Assembly: GCF_000003815.2 (NCBI RefSeq)
Contig: NC_049988.1
Span: 3,042,419 to 3,104,418, forward strand
Direction of reading: 5' to 3'
Origin: Branchiostoma floridae
Taxonomy: Eukaryota; Chordata; Leptocardii; Amphioxiformes; Branchiostomatidae
DNA length: 62,000 bases
A model generated the notes under the pieces. That model saw only the letters and a program-made list of their open reading frames with translations, ran no database searches and was not told the origin of the DNA. Both the position numbers and the translations under genes were made by a program. Below are positions 10,533 through 22,868 of this stretch, in pieces; position 1 is the first letter of the stretch; each line of letters opens with the position of its first letter.

Positions 10533-10542
10533 CCATATAAGG
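10533..10542 (+). promoter_or_regulatory. CArG/TATA-like box of unit A
   Basis: CCATATAAGG fits both the serum response factor consensus CC(A/T)6GG and a TATA element. It lies 117 bp upstream of the exon 1 ATG and is followed by the conserved GCAAAGACAAC. Function is inferred from conservation and spacing. Confidence 0.5.
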
Positions 10543-10649
10543 GCAAAGACAACCTCGCTCCTTCAGACTAATCGCGATATCATGTTGTTGTATTCATGTA
10601 TCGGTAAGAGCTTTAGGCTGCTCAAACGTTGTTTGTCAGAACAGTAGAA

Positions 10650-11503
10650 ATGTACGAACAAGCACAGCCGGTCCGGTCCCCTGTCTCTGGGCTCGACAGC
10701 AGTCAAACCAGCGGGCCGCAGACCCCAACACCTGCTGACCATCAGAGTGGTCGGCATGGGCGTTGCCGCCATGGCAACGTCTCTAATATAAAGAGGGGAG
10801 AAGGGATAGAAATGTCTTCAGACACGTATGAAGAAGCCGAGGCTGTGAATATCTCGTCAACATTTCGAGAGGCCCGACTGCAGCGTGCAAAGCTACGGGG
10901 AGAGTCAGTCGTTGAGGGGGCTGATGACAGTAGCAACAGGCGCTATGTCAATGTACCTGACACAGCGGCCACGTCTACAGGTAGCTGAAGTTTGTTTTCG
11001 TGTTTAGAATATATTCTGTTATAGTTTTTCGCAAGCTAAGTAAATTTTGCAGTAAGATTATGGTCACTATGTCTTTATGGTCTGGTCTTTTATAACTTAA
11101 TTGCATGTGCTATTATTCTGGTACCCTAGCCCGAGTACCCTCCAAATGAAATACAGCCAGTTTAAACATTATAGGGCGAAGAATTACTGATCGAATTGCA
11201 ACGTTAACTGGGGTGACGATGAGAAAGATTGGTTAATCTTTAAAATTACTTGCATAGTATGTTTATACATACATCTTTATTAATGCATATCCTTATAAGC
11301 TTAATTTTTTACTTAATACTTTTGGTCAAAAACTGGCTTTGATCTCTGGCAATGATCTTATCTAAATCAATATTTAAGCTTTGAAAACAATTTCCACAGA
11401 AAATGATATAGTTCAGAATAGCTGCATCGTGGGTGCTACTGCTGTGGTGGTGGCAACCTTGGTCACCGTGGGACTCGTCGTCATGGTGGTCATCTATAAA
11501 GAG
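10650..11503 (+). pseudogene. C-type lectin receptor unit A (exon 1 intact, exon 2 truncated, rest missing)
   Basis: Exon 1 (10650-10980, donor GTAGCT) encodes the same 110-residue cytoplasmic tail as the intact units, with Y2, Y60 (DTYEEAEAV) and Y99 (RYVNVPD). The transmembrane exon survives only as 11421-11503. Its first half and its acceptor are deleted, so any splice into it either meets a stop or shifts frame. The intron sequence then continues to about 11937, roughly 35 bp before the expected neck exon, and breaks into the inverted tail of unit B. No neck or lectin exon follows. This is a gene fragment. Intron 1 is nearest to unit G, while the region after exon 2 is nearest to unit F. 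Confidence 0.85.
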
Positions 11504-12335
11504 GTATTTCATTTCGTGCCATATTAGAAAAAAAATCCAGGTGTTAAAATCACATCCATGAACTTTCATGATGTATGACTATGGAAACTGTGCAAAAAGT
11601 CTAATTTTAAAAATCTGTTTAAATGGCAGAATTCTGATATGAAATTGTATCATGTGCAATTGTCGTGCAATAAAGTTCTTCTATGAAATCCGTGAACACA
11701 AGTGTCCTCTTACCTGTGACTTTTCAGATGTTCAGTCTAGATTACCTAGAACTAGGGGTCTTCCGAGACCCAAGAACCCCCAACTCGAGTTGATAATTAG
11801 TTAGACACAGTAGTTTTTGTTTAATACCTTTAATTTTGTCGTTGCACATTAATTGTATATTGGTGAAATTCTTTTGTCGTCCATTCTAAAAGGTCACTAA
11901 GTCTAAAATGTTACCTTAGTGTACTTATTGACATTAAGATTACACTGAGATTAAAATAAATTTGTATTGAAATAAAATATATCATAACACTGTGATCCAT
12001 GGTTTCTACGCCTCATGGTGCCTTACATCTAGTTGTAAGAAATGCACCACTTGTACAAACCCGGTTCCCTGGTATCTCAGCGCAAGAATATGCGTAATTA
12101 TATCAAATAACATTAAATCATGATTGTATATCAGAACATGATATTCATAGATTTAAATTGAAGAAAGGGGAGAGAAAACGTTACCTTGTAGAAAATTTAA
12201 AAACACATTTTAGGTTATAACACTTCAGAAGTTGCTAATACTTTCAGCAATTCGAAAGTTTGTGTTTCTTCTTATGAGTCTATCTTTTCTATATGTCTCT
12301 TTCTGTCTTTGTGTGTGTGAGTGTGTGTGTGTGTG

Positions 12336-12374
<39 letters not shown>

Positions 12375-12743
12375 TATGTGTGTGTGTGTGCTTGGGGGTG
12401 TTTGTGCACATGATTATTGTGCAAAACCTAATGAAATACAATTACTAAAAGTGTTCTTTGTTAACAGCCATTAACATTAGAACTAAATACATCATTAGAC
12501 ATGTTGTAGTCTGCCGAAGCTCTAAAAAAATTCAATGCTAATATGAATCGAGCTTTTCCACACTACATACAGATCTTCCAAGTTTTAAGCAGCTAGATAC
12601 ATCTGACGTCGACTACTGCATCTAATGCGCCATTCCGTGCAAAGTTGAATAACACAAAATGAATAACACACTACAATTTGCAAGTTTTTTTTTCCCTAAT
12701 AGATAAAAGAATCATAAAGTCAGGCTGATAAGAATCATCTTAC
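11504..12743. other. Converging tails of units A and B with (GT)n
   Basis: Positions 11504-11937 are intron 2 of unit A and nearly match 30430-30790 of unit F. From about 11950 the sequence is the reverse complement of a unit's 3' flank (compare 23160-23900). It includes a TG-repeat at 12310-12390, which is the inverted counterpart of the CA-repeat at 23461-23550. No gene is present. Confidence 0.75.
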
Positions 12744-14466
12744 TTGGCTCCCTAAGACATGCCTCCAAGACTGCTGATCGGTTCCTCTCGAAGTCCAATT
12801 TGCGTTTCAGGTCGTCAACAGTGTCGGACAGTTGGGACATGTCATCCATGTTGCGTTTCAGGTCGTAAACAGTGTCAGACAGTTGGGACACGTCATTCAT
12901 GTTGCGTTTCAGGTCGTCAACAGTGTCGGACAGTTGGGACATGTCATCCATGTTGCGTTTCAGGTCGTAAACAGTGTCAGACAGTTGGGACACGTCATTC
13001 ATGTTGCGTTTCAGGTCGTCAACAGTGTCGGACAGTTGGGACATGTCATCCATGTTGCGTTTCAGGTCGTCAACAGTGCCAGACAGTTGGGACACGTCAT
13101 TCATGTTGCGTTTCAGGTCGTCAACAGTGTCGGACAGTTGGGACATGTCATCCTTGTTGCGTTTCAGGTTTTCAACAGTATCGGACAGTTGAGACATTTC
13201 CTTTAACGATTTCGAAGTGCAAAATATCATTAAGCACCAAGAAAGACGGTAGCATCTTAGAGTAAGCAACCTTTTAGAATAGGTAACAGAAGAATTTTAC
13301 CAATATACAATTAAAAGTCAACGAAATGATGAATTAAAGATCGTAAATAAATTGAAAAACCTACTTTGTCTACTTTCTATCGTCAACTCTATTTGGGGTT
13401 TCAAATCCAGAGGCCCATTCTTGCAATATATTTGAAATCTTTGTCGTTTTGAGATGGGTGAAACCAGTGAATCTACTGGTTTCATTTGAAAAAAAAAATA
13501 TATCCATCCTTGGGTCTCGGGAGACCCCAAGTGCTAGGTAATCTAGACTAAACATCTGAAAAGTCACAGGTGAGAGGACACTTGTGTTTACGTGTCATTG
13601 CATTTAATAAGAATTTTGCCGTATGGAACATTTTCAAAAATAGGATTTTTGGAAAATTCCATAGTCATAAAAGTCCTTGGATGTGATTTTGCCACGTTTA
13701 AATTTTTTGTCCAGTATGGCACGAAATAAAATACCTCCCGATTGATGAACACCATGACGACGAGTCCCACGATGATCAAAGTTGCCACGACAGCAGTAGC
13801 ACCCACGACGCAGCCACGGTAGGACCGAACTAAGTAACGAACAACACGGCGGTCATTTGTGCCACAAGGATACGTGCAGTCGTCTGAAAAAAACCTTTTG
13901 AGCTATTCTGAACTATAACATTTTTCTGGAGGAAAATTTTAAAATGTAAAGTACAGGTTTCAATAAGATGTATAAACTGGCTAAAACTCCTCTGGAAGGT
14001 ACTCGAGCTAGGGTATCAGACACCAGAAGATCAAGACAAAGTTAGTGGCGATAATCTCAGAGCAAAAGTTACTCAGATTGCGAAAAAAAATCTAACGGTA
14101 TATTCTAAACACGAAAACAAGCCTCAGCTACCTGTAGACGTTGCCGCTGTGTCAGGTGCATTGACATAACGCCTGTTATTTTTGTCATCAGCCACCTCAA
14201 CGGGTGATTCTTCCCGTAGCTTTGCACGCTGCAGTCGGGCCTCTCGAAACTGACGAGATATTCACGTTGACGAGATAATCACAGCCTCGGCTTCTTCATA
14301 CGTGTCTGAAGTCCCTCTCCCCCATTTTTATTTGAGACGTTGCCATGGCAGCCACGCCCATGCCGACCAATCTGATGGTCAGAAGGTGTTGGGGCCTGCG
14401 GCCCGCTGGTTTGACTGATGTCGGGCCCAGAGACAGGGAACCGGACCGGCTGTGCTTGTCGTACAT
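12744..14466 (-). pseudogene. C-type lectin receptor unit B, inverted and lacking the lectin exon
   Basis: On the minus strand, exon 1 begins at the ATG 14466-14464. It has a one-base deletion after the third codon that shifts the frame, a second internal loss before the DTYEEA-equivalent segment, and a small duplication near 14260. Exon 2 (13883-13735) is intact and encodes a transmembrane helix. Exon 3 (13200-12744) is intact and encodes eight 17-residue neck repeats that alternate between DMSQ and DVSQ types, so the array has a 34-residue higher-order period. The sequence beyond the exon 3 donor runs into 3' flank with no lectin domain. The unit faces unit A tail to tail. It is a pseudogene created by an inversion with deletion. 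Confidence 0.85.
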
Positions 14467-15148
14467 TTCTACTGTTCTGACAAACAACGTTGGAGCAGCC
14501 TAAAGCTCTTACAGGTACATAAATAAAACAAAAAGATATCGCGATTAATCTGAAGATGTGATATTGTCTTTGCTCTTATATGGCAAGACAAGCGGGCTGT
14601 GAAAATAGCATGGAAAGGTTAACTTTGATTTGGCTGCCGCGTAGGGTGGTTGACGTGTTCGCTTGTTGGAAAACAAAATGCCATTTGCACTGCGTCACAA
14701 CAATAAAGTATGAGATATTGATGGAGATATGTCTCTTAATTGGTGTGTCAACAAACAGTGAAGTAGATATGTGTGTTTATGGCATGTTAATCAATGGCAA
14801 CGGAGAATATGTGCATGTATGCTTGTCTGCTATGGTAGCACCGGCTTGTACAGATGGCAGCAAGAGTAAAATATGAAACAAAGTGTGTTCAGCAACTAAA
14901 CTTTGCAAGCTGTCACGTACCTTTTGAAAGGTTAACTCAAATGTGTCTGCCTCCTGACGTAGGTTCACGTGTTCGCTTGTTGGAAAACAAAATACCATTT
15001 GCACTACGTCACAGCCTGCTTGTCTTTCCATATGTATAAGGACAAATACAACGTCAAATATCCAGACTAATCGCGATATCATTTTGCTATATTCATGTAT
15101 GTGTAAGAGCTTTAGGCTGCTCCAACGTTGTTTGTTAAAACAGTAGAA
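14467..15148. other. Divergent promoter region between units B and C
   Basis: The region contains the inverted upstream sequence of unit B followed by the forward upstream sequence of unit C. The B copy of the CArG/TATA box at 14573-14582 has one mismatch (CCATATAAGA on the minus strand). The C copy near 15029 is interrupted by four bases (CCATATGTATAAGG). No exon is seen. Confidence 0.6.
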
Positions 15149-17441
15149 ATGTACGAACAAGCACAGCCGGTCCGGTTCCCTGTCTCTGGGCCCGGCATCA
15201 GTCAAACCAGCGGGCCGCAGGCCCCAACACCTGCTGACCATCAGAGTGGTCAGCATGGGCGTGGCCGCCATAACAACGTCTCTAATATAAAGAGGGGAGA
15301 AGGGATAGAAATGTCTTCAGACACGTATGAAGAAGCCGAGGCTGTGAATATCTCGTCGACGTTTCGAGAGGCCCGGTTCCAGCGTGCAAGACTACGGGGA
15401 GAACCAACCACTGAGGTGGATGATAACAAAGCCAACAGTCGGTATGTCAATGTACCTGACACGACGGCAACGTCTACAGGTAGCTGAAGCTTGTTTTCGT
15501 GTTTAGAATATACCTTTGGAGTTTTTTTTGAACGCTGCATAAATTTTGCACTTAGATTATCGCCACTAACTATGTCTTTATCCTCTAATCTTTGATAGCT
15601 TAATTGCATATGCTGTTATCCTGTTACCCTAGACCGAGTACCCTACAGGTGAATTTTAGCCAGTTAGATATTTTAGCGCCAAGTACTATTGAACTAATTT
15701 CAACTGGGGCGACATATGATCTTTTAAATAACTTTCATAGTAGTTTTCTGTATACATCTTTATTAATGCAAATCCTTATCAGCTTCATTGTTCTCTTAAT
15801 ACTTTGGGTCAAAAACTGACTTTGATCTCTGGCAATCATCTTATTGAAACCTATACTTCAGATTTAGAATTACTTCCAGAAAAATGATAAAGTTCAGAAT
15901 AGCTCCAAAGTTGTTGTTTTTCCAGACAGCACGTATCCTGGTGAAACAAATGGCCGCCGTGTTCTTCGTGACTTGGTTCGGTCCTACCGTGGCTGCATCT
16001 TGGGCGTTACTGCTGTGGTGGTGGCAACTTTGATCATCGTGGGACTCGTCGTCATGGTGGTCATCTATAGAGAGGTATTTTATTTCGTGCCATATTAGAA
16101 AAACATCAAGTGAAAGATCACGTACAAGAACTTTCATGACTATGGAACCTCCCCAACATAATAGTCCACTTTTTAAAAATCTTTTTATGCGGCAGAATTC
16201 TCATATGAAATCCATAAACACAAGTGTCCTCGTACCTGTGACTTTTCAGATGTCTAGTCTAGATTACATAGAAGTTGGGGTCTTTCGAGACCCAAGGTTT
16301 GAAAGATATTTTTCAAATGAAATCTATTTCACACATCTCAAGAATGGGCCTCGAACCCTCAACTAGAGTTGATAATTAGTTACGACAGATCAGATAAACT
16401 AGCTATAGTTTTTGTTTAATATTTTTGAAGGTTGCTAACTCTAAGATGCTAACGTCTTTCTTGGTGTGCTTAATGATATTTTGCACTTCGAAATCGTTAA
16501 AGGAAATATCTCAACTGTCCGATACTGTTGACGACCTGAAACGCAGCATGGATGACATGTCCCAACTGTCTGACACTGTTGACGACCTGAAACGCCAATT
16601 GGACATCGCAAGAAACCGTTCAGCAGTCTTGGAGGCATGTCTTCGGGAGCCAAGTAAGATGATTCTTATCAATCTGACTTCATGATTCTTTTATCTATTA
16701 AGAAAAAAAAAACTTGCAAATTGCAGCGTGTTTTTAAAGTTTTTAAAGCTGCTGAAATGAATTGACAATTGCTTGATGCGATCAGAAAGTTTTCATCTTA
16801 AGCTGTCAGCTTGTTTTGTTACTAATAGTAAAATGTTCCCCAGTATCTTGTCCCGATGGTTACCAACTGTGGCGTGGAATCTGCTACAAGGCCTTCGACA
16901 CTCCTGTGCCTTTTAACGAAGCAGCTGCAACCTGTCGCAAAGATGGCGGCACCCTTGCCATGCCCCGAGACGCTGAGACCAACGCCTTCCTGAGCTCCTT
17001 AAGCTTGTACAAGTCCGTGAGGGAAGACGGTTGGAGATTAAATCGATTCTACATTGGCTTGCAAGATCAACGTGAAGAAGGAAGATTTGAGTGGGCTGAT
17101 GGTTCTGCACTAGGGGTGTACAACTCGTGGGCCCCAGGTGAACCGGATGGTTATGGTGATTGCGTTGCAAGCAGTTTCTTGACAGGGAAGTGGTACAACT
17201 ACGAATGCTACAGCATTTTCCGCTTCATCTGCCAAGCTATTCCAGGTGCTTCATTTAAAAGTACAATTTCTTGAAGTAATTCTCACTTGTTAACTCGAAA
17301 AGTGTTATTTTATGAAAAAATGTATCGAAGTAATCATTTGCCTTTACAGTTAGATAAGCCCTTAAAATCTATTCATTTCATTCAATATGCTAACGTCTTT
17401 CATTTCTTTCAGGACACAGGTGCACAGAGGTGACAGGCTGA
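15149..17441 (+). CDS. Type II C-type lectin receptor, unit C (353 aa, 2 neck repeats)
   Basis: The inferred exons are 15149-15479, 15926-16074, 16503-16653, 16844-17245 and 17413-17441, with GT..AG borders and phases 1, 0, 1, 1. The joined frame is open for 353 codons. Residues 1-132 are cytoplasmic with Y2, Y60 (DTYEEA) and Y99 (YVNV, a YxN Grb2-SH2-like site). A transmembrane helix spans about 134-157. Residues 161-194 are two 17-residue coiled-coil repeats. The lectin domain (213-344) has six cysteines (213, 224, 241, 317, 332, 340), which is the long form. It has EPD at 310-312 and W327-Y-N329 where many sugar-binding lectins have WND, so calcium/sugar binding is plausible but unproven. 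The last exon adds GHRCTEVTG. It is probably a cell-surface pattern receptor, and I assign no orthologue. Confidence 0.85.
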
Positions 17442-18814
17442 ACTCTTACTAATGCTTTACGATGATTTTGCAAACATACAACTCGTTACTGTCTATTCTA
17501 GAGCTGGAGTTAATTTAGGCCTAGTAGCAAGTTGAATACTCAACAGCTGGAGTAAAGCCAATGGGCCAAATAGCAAGTTTTTGTCTCGATGTTATTCATA
17601 CTTTGTTGACTGATAATCGAACGCAATTTAACACTGAAGCGTTCAGTACTAGAGAATGGAATTTCACTATTGTAACCAATCTTCAGCACTACTTTAATTG
17701 TGGTGTTTAGAAATCGCCCTGTGTTATTCATATTTGTATTGAATGGCAAATAAGGTACAGCAATAGACGCCATTTGTATCTAGGTGCTTGAGACCTTGAG
17801 GATCTGCAAGTAATCCGGTAAATCTCAAGTCACAGGAGTAGTGAAATGTATCTTATACTTCAACATGGTCTAGACTTCAGGAGAAGTAATGATATACAAT
17901 AATGATCATGACATGATTATGCCATTTACTAAAGTGAGAAACCAGGAACCGAGTTTGTGTGCTAGTCTGAGAGGAAGTTATCCTTCACTTGCTTTGTCTT
18001 GGAACTCCTTACATCTGTAAGAAAGCATGGTGCATATTCTATTCATTGGATCATGGTATAATGACATATCTTATTTTTTTTAAATCTCAGCAGTTTTACA
18101 CGTGTAATGTAATTACTTTATGTGTGCACATTTCCTTGCATTACGGGATTCATCCCATAACAAACGCTTTACAAATATATATATGATTGATTTCAATCGA
18201 GAAAGAGTGTTAGAGACTGCAGCTAGACAGAAACAGTGTGCCATTGTGTCATCATTATCATTCAGTAAGGAGTTGACATGACAAGGTTTTATTGGATTCC
18301 ATCATAAACAAAAGAAATTAATGTTGGCTAGACCAAGTTCTCATCTCTACCTCTCTCTATGTGGTACCCGGACTACTAAGATGTCAATACCCTAGTCATA
18401 CCAACAGAAAATAAAGTTGAGTCGGGGTTTTATCCAACAACTTAGAAGATATATGTGTGCATGTGGGCATTGTTTAACAATAGACAATGAGAAATTAATG
18501 GCGATATGTTTCTTAATGTGTGTCAACAAATAAGAAGGAGATATATGATTGTGTTTGTGGCATGTTAATCAATAGCAACGAAGAATGTGTGCATGTAGGC
18601 GTGTCTGCTATGGTAACACCAGCTTGTGCAGGTGGCAGCAACTCTGAGACGTAATTCTAAAAAAAAACACGTGTGTTCTGCAACTGAATGTGGCGAGCTC
18701 TCACGTACCTTTTGAAAAGGCTAGCTTCGATTTGTCTGCCTTCTTGCGTAGGTTGACGTGTTCATCCTGAATAGCAAAATATCTTTTTCACTGCGCCACA
18801 GCCCGCTTGCATTT
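17442..18814 (+). other. Spacer between units C and D
   Basis: No exon is visible. The spacer is nearly identical along most of its length to 27971-29330 between units E and F. That supports duplication of a C-D block as E-F. The segment before exon 1 carries the conserved upstream words CTCTCACGTACC and GTAGGTTGACGTGTTC. Confidence 0.7.
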
Positions 18815-18824
18815 CCATATAAGG
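18815..18824 (+). promoter_or_regulatory. CArG/TATA-like box of unit D
   Basis: A perfect CCATATAAGG lies 113 bp before the ATG of unit D and is flanked by the conserved CAGCCCGCTTGCATTT on the left. Confidence 0.5.
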
Positions 18825-18927
18825 GCAAAGAAAACATCGCTGCTACAGACTAATCAGACTATAGTTTTGTTGTATTCATGTATACCAGCTTTAGGCTGCT
18901 CCAACGTTGTTTTCCAGAACAGTAGAA

Positions 18928-21900
18928 ATGTACGAACAAGCACAGCCGGTCCGGTCCCCTGTCTCTGGGCCCGACATCAGTCAAACCAGCGGGCCACAGA
19001 CCCCAACACCTGCTGTCCATCAGAGTGGTCAGCATGGGCGTGGCCGCCATGGCAACGTCTCTAATATAAAGAGGGGAGAAGGGATAGAAATGTCTTCAGA
19101 CACGTATGAAGAAGCCGAGGCTGTGAATATCTCGTCAACATTTCGAGAGGCCCGACTGCAGCGTGCAAAGCTACGGAGAGAATCGCCCACTGAGGGGGCT
19201 GATGACAAAAACAACAGGCGTTATGTCAACGTACCTGACACAGTGGCAACGTCTTCAGGTAGCCGAGGCTTGCTTTCGTGTTTAGAATATAACGTTTGAG
19301 TTTTTCGCAAGCTGGGAAAATTTCGCTCTGAGATAATCTCCTGTAACTATGTCTTGATCTTCAGGTCTGTGATAAATTGATTGCATATTCTGTTATTCTA
19401 ATGCCCTAGACTGATTACCATTAAGATGAATGACAGCCTGTTAAAAAAGTATAGCACCAAGAACTATTGATGAAATTTCAAATGGGGCAACAAAATGGCT
19501 CTTCTTTGAAATTACTTTGAAAGTATGCTTCTGAATAGATCCTTGTCAATTCATAACCTCATCAACTTCATTTACTGGTACTTTGCGTCAAAAACTGACT
19601 TTGATCTCTGGCAATCATCCTATTGAAACCTACATGTAAGATTTGGAAATAGTTGCTTCAGGAAAATTATACAGTTCAGAATAGTGTCAAACGTTTTTTT
19701 TCAGACAGCACGTATCCTGGTGGAACAAATGGCCGCCGTGTTCTCTGTGACTTCGCTCGGTCCTACCGTGGCTGCATCGTGGGCGTTACTGCTGTGGTGG
19801 CAACCTTGGTCATCGTGGGACTCGTCGTCATGGTGGTCATCTATAGAGAGGTATTTTATTTTGTGCCAAATTCGTACATAAAAATCAGGTGTCAAAATCA
19901 CATTCATGAACTTTCTTGACGGTGGAAACTGCAAAGACTCTAATTCTGAAAATCTTTTTACATGGCAGAATTCTCATATGAAATCCGTTAACACAAGTGT
20001 CCTCTTACCTGTCACTTTTCAGATGTTTAGTCTAGATTACCTAGAACTAGGGGTCTTCCGAGACCCAAGAACCCCCAACTCGAGTTGATAATTAGTTAGA
20101 CACAGTAGTTTTTGTTTAAAACCTTTAATTTTGTCGTTGCATTTTAACATGTCTCAACTGTCCAACACTGTTGACGACCTGAAACGCAACATGGATGACA
20201 TGTCCCAACTGTCCGACACTGTTGACGGCGAAATTGTTTATAGGAAATATCTCAACTGTCCGACGCTTTTGACGACTTGAAACGCAACATTGATGACATG
20301 TCTCAACTGTCCAACACTGTTGACGACCTGAAACGCAACATGGATGACATGTCCCAACTGTCCGACACTGTTGACGGCCTGAAACGCAACATGGATGACA
20401 TGTCTCAACTGTCCGACACTGTTGACGGCCTGAAACGCAGCATGGATGACATGTCTCAACTGTCCAACACTGTTGACGACCTGAAACGCATTATGGACAT
20501 CGAGAGAAACCGATCAGAAGTCTTGGAGGCATGTCTTCGGGAGCCAAGTAAGATGATTATTACCTCCATGAAATGTCATGGAATGGAGGTTATATTTTCT
20601 GTTATGTGTCTCTGTCTGTGTAGATGATTACTCAAGAACGGCTGGATGGATTGGTTTCATACTTGTTGTGTCGGTGGGTTGTGATGAAAGCTCGAATCGA
20701 TGAGATCTTGGGAGCCGTATCTGTCGCTATAATCGATGTAATAATATCAGAAATCACCCCTATATTTGAGATATATTGGTACAGGCATCGTGCTGTATGT
20801 GTTTGTTAATGGGCTTAGCTGCAAGCAGATAGTGAGGTGACAGCTGTTTGGGGAACCCCCAGTAGTTTTATTTATGTCTGCTTAGGACTGTTTGAAATAT
20901 TTGTAACAGCTGGCACAGTAGTTACCTCCATGAAATGTCATGGAGGTTATATTTTCTGTTATGTGTCTCTGTCTGTGTACAAGATTACTCAAGAACGGCT
21001 GGATGGATTGGTTTCATACTTGTTGTGTTGGTGGGCTGTGATGAAAGCTCGAATCGATGTGATTTTGGGCGCCGTATCTGTCGTTATAATCGATGTAATA
21101 ATATCAGAAATTCCCCCTATATCTGCGATATATTGGAACAGGCATCGTGCTTTAAGTGTTTGTTAATGGGCTTAGCTCCAAGCAGATAGTGAGGTGATTT
21201 GTATGACAGCTGTTTGGGGAACCCCGAGTTTTTTGAATATGATAATTAGTTTTATTTATGCCTGCTTAGGATATCATGGAGATGTGAAGCGTAAGTATAA
21301 TTGTAAGAAGTTGAGGTACATTTAACGGTAATGCTTAACAGGTATGGATGTCTCACATACTGTACTGCTGATTTGAGTGACATTGTGATTATAAAATGCC
21401 ATTAGGTCCTCTCATCTTAGATGGGTTAGGTGTCAGAAGTTTTATGGGCGATACAGATGTTCTGATTTCGTTACGATAAGGGACAGTTGTTAGTTGTCTA
21501 TTTCGTAGCCAATGGTACTTGTTTTTTAGCAGACGGGGTTGGCGCCAAGTATTCATCTTATAGTTGATGTAGGGCTATCAGAGGAAAGTGTGCATCTCAT
21601 TTTTGTACCGTGTGAACAGCTGATGTTATGACATATTGGTGGAAAATCAAATCACCATCTGACTAAAGTTGGCCACATCCCTTCTTCTTTCTGAGTTTCC
21701 CAACTTCCTCCCACCACACCGCTTTGAGGCACATAGTCGAACCTCAATAAAAAAAAAAATAATGCTGACAACCTTAGACAGTTTAAATGCCAAACATCAA
21801 GCTTAAGGAACACCACGCTACCATATGCCGTCGACCTCTTAAACGCACATTACACAATTAAGTGTCACATTTTAATAATTACTAATCAGATGGACATCCT

Positions 21901-22868
21901 CTGTGTCATTAAATAAATACACCACTACTTTCCCATAACATTTATAACCATTACTCTCAAATACAACCGACTATAAACATACATACCATCCACAAAAAAG
22001 CAATAAATATTTCATGGAGGTATGAGGTCCCCGAACTCTAGTTATTATACTGACTTAATGATTCTTTTGTTCATTACAAAAAACATAAATGTTAGTGTCT
22101 TTTTTAAAGCTGCTCTGACACACTAACTATACTATTGAACGTCCAAATGCATACACTACTAGTCGGCAGGAAATCATATTATATATATATCATATCATTA
22201 TATCATTGAAAGGAATTGACAATTGCGTAATGCGATCAGAACGTTTTGAGCTGTCAGCTTTTTTTCTGCTACTAAAACACAATGTTCCCCCAGTATCTTG
22301 TCCCGAAGGTTACCAACTGTGGCGTGGAATCTGCTACAAGGCCTTCGACACTCGTGAGCCCTTTAACGATGCAGCTGCAGCCTGTAGGAAAGACGGCGGC
22401 ACCCTCGCCATGCCCCGAGACGCTGAGACCAACGCCGTTCTGATCTCCTTATTCAAGTCCGCTGGGGGGTACTACGGTTTCTTTATCGGCTTGCAAGATC
22501 AACGTGAAGAAGGAAGATTTGAGTGGGCCGATGGTTCTGCACTAGGGGTGTACAACTCGTGGGCCCAGGGTGAACCGGATGGTATTGGCGATTGTGTTGT
22601 GTTCGGCACAAGCGGTTTCTGGAAAGACAAGTGGTTCAACTACGAATGCGACATGAGTTTCGGCTTCGTCTGCCAAGCTATTCCAGGTGCTTCATTTAAA
22701 TGTACAATTTCTTTAAGTCATTCTCGCTTGTTAACTCGACAAGTAGTATTTAATGAAAATATGTATCAAAGTAATAATTTGTCTTTACAATTAGATAGAC
22801 CCTAGAATTTTTCTTATGCTATTGAATATCCTAACGTCGATCATTCCTTTCAGAGGTGACAGGCTAAA
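18928..22868 (+). CDS. Type II C-type lectin receptor, unit D (395 aa, 5 neck repeats)
   Basis: The inferred exons are 18928-19258, 19705-19850, 20244-20547, 22294-22686 and 22855-22868. Their lengths sum to an open frame of 395 codons with the same phases as unit C. The tail again has Y2, Y60 and Y99. Exon 2 is one valine codon shorter. The neck has five 17-residue repeats, the first as DAFDDLK. The lectin domain has EPD, WFN in place of WND, and a loop SLFKSAGGYYGFFIG different from units C and E. Exon 5 has lost 15 bp, so the protein ends EVTG without the cysteine of its paralogues. Intron 3 contains a 1480-bp Helentron-like insertion. An orphan 1.6 copies of neck repeat lie just upstream of exon 3. 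The gene is probably functional, as nothing in the splice sites or frame is broken. Confidence 0.83.
20146..20229 (+). repeat. Orphan neck-repeat copies in intron 2 of unit D
   Basis: About 1.6 copies of the 51-bp neck unit (CAACTGTCCAACACTGTTGA and the following variant) lie immediately upstream of the exon 3 acceptor at 20241-20243. The copies end in GTTGACGGCG. They are outside the reading frame defined by the paralogous splice site and look like a local duplication or conversion tract. Confidence 0.7.
20562..22041. mobile_element. Helentron-like non-autonomous element, copy 1 (in intron 3 of unit D)
   Basis: The element begins ACCTCCATGAAATGTCATGG. Near its right end is the complementary ATTTCATGGAGGT, followed by 20 more bases ending CTCTAG, so the inverted repeats are asymmetric. 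The right flank starts with TT. The empty site in unit F (31123-31145) shows where it entered, an ATT-rich stretch, with only two extra T in the filled site. An internal direct duplication of about 350 bp repeats the left end at about 20922-21230. Asymmetric ends, a TT target and no transposase match non-autonomous Helentrons (HINEs), which is an inference. The short open frames inside are not convincing genes. Confidence 0.7.

Noticed and set aside
12759-13265. Plus-strand cysteine-rich ORF across the unit B neck
   Set aside because: It is the antisense of the intact minus-strand neck exon, and its repeats mirror the neck repeat.
19684-19881. Tryptophan-rich ORF (SWALLLWWQPW) overlapping exon 2
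   Set aside because: It is the plus-one frame of the transmembrane exon. Splice phase and conserved charged flanks support the other frame.
20837-21189. A 109-codon ORF in both Helentron-like copies
   Set aside because: Its conservation follows from the near identity of the two copies. It has no domain and spans the boundary of the internal duplication.
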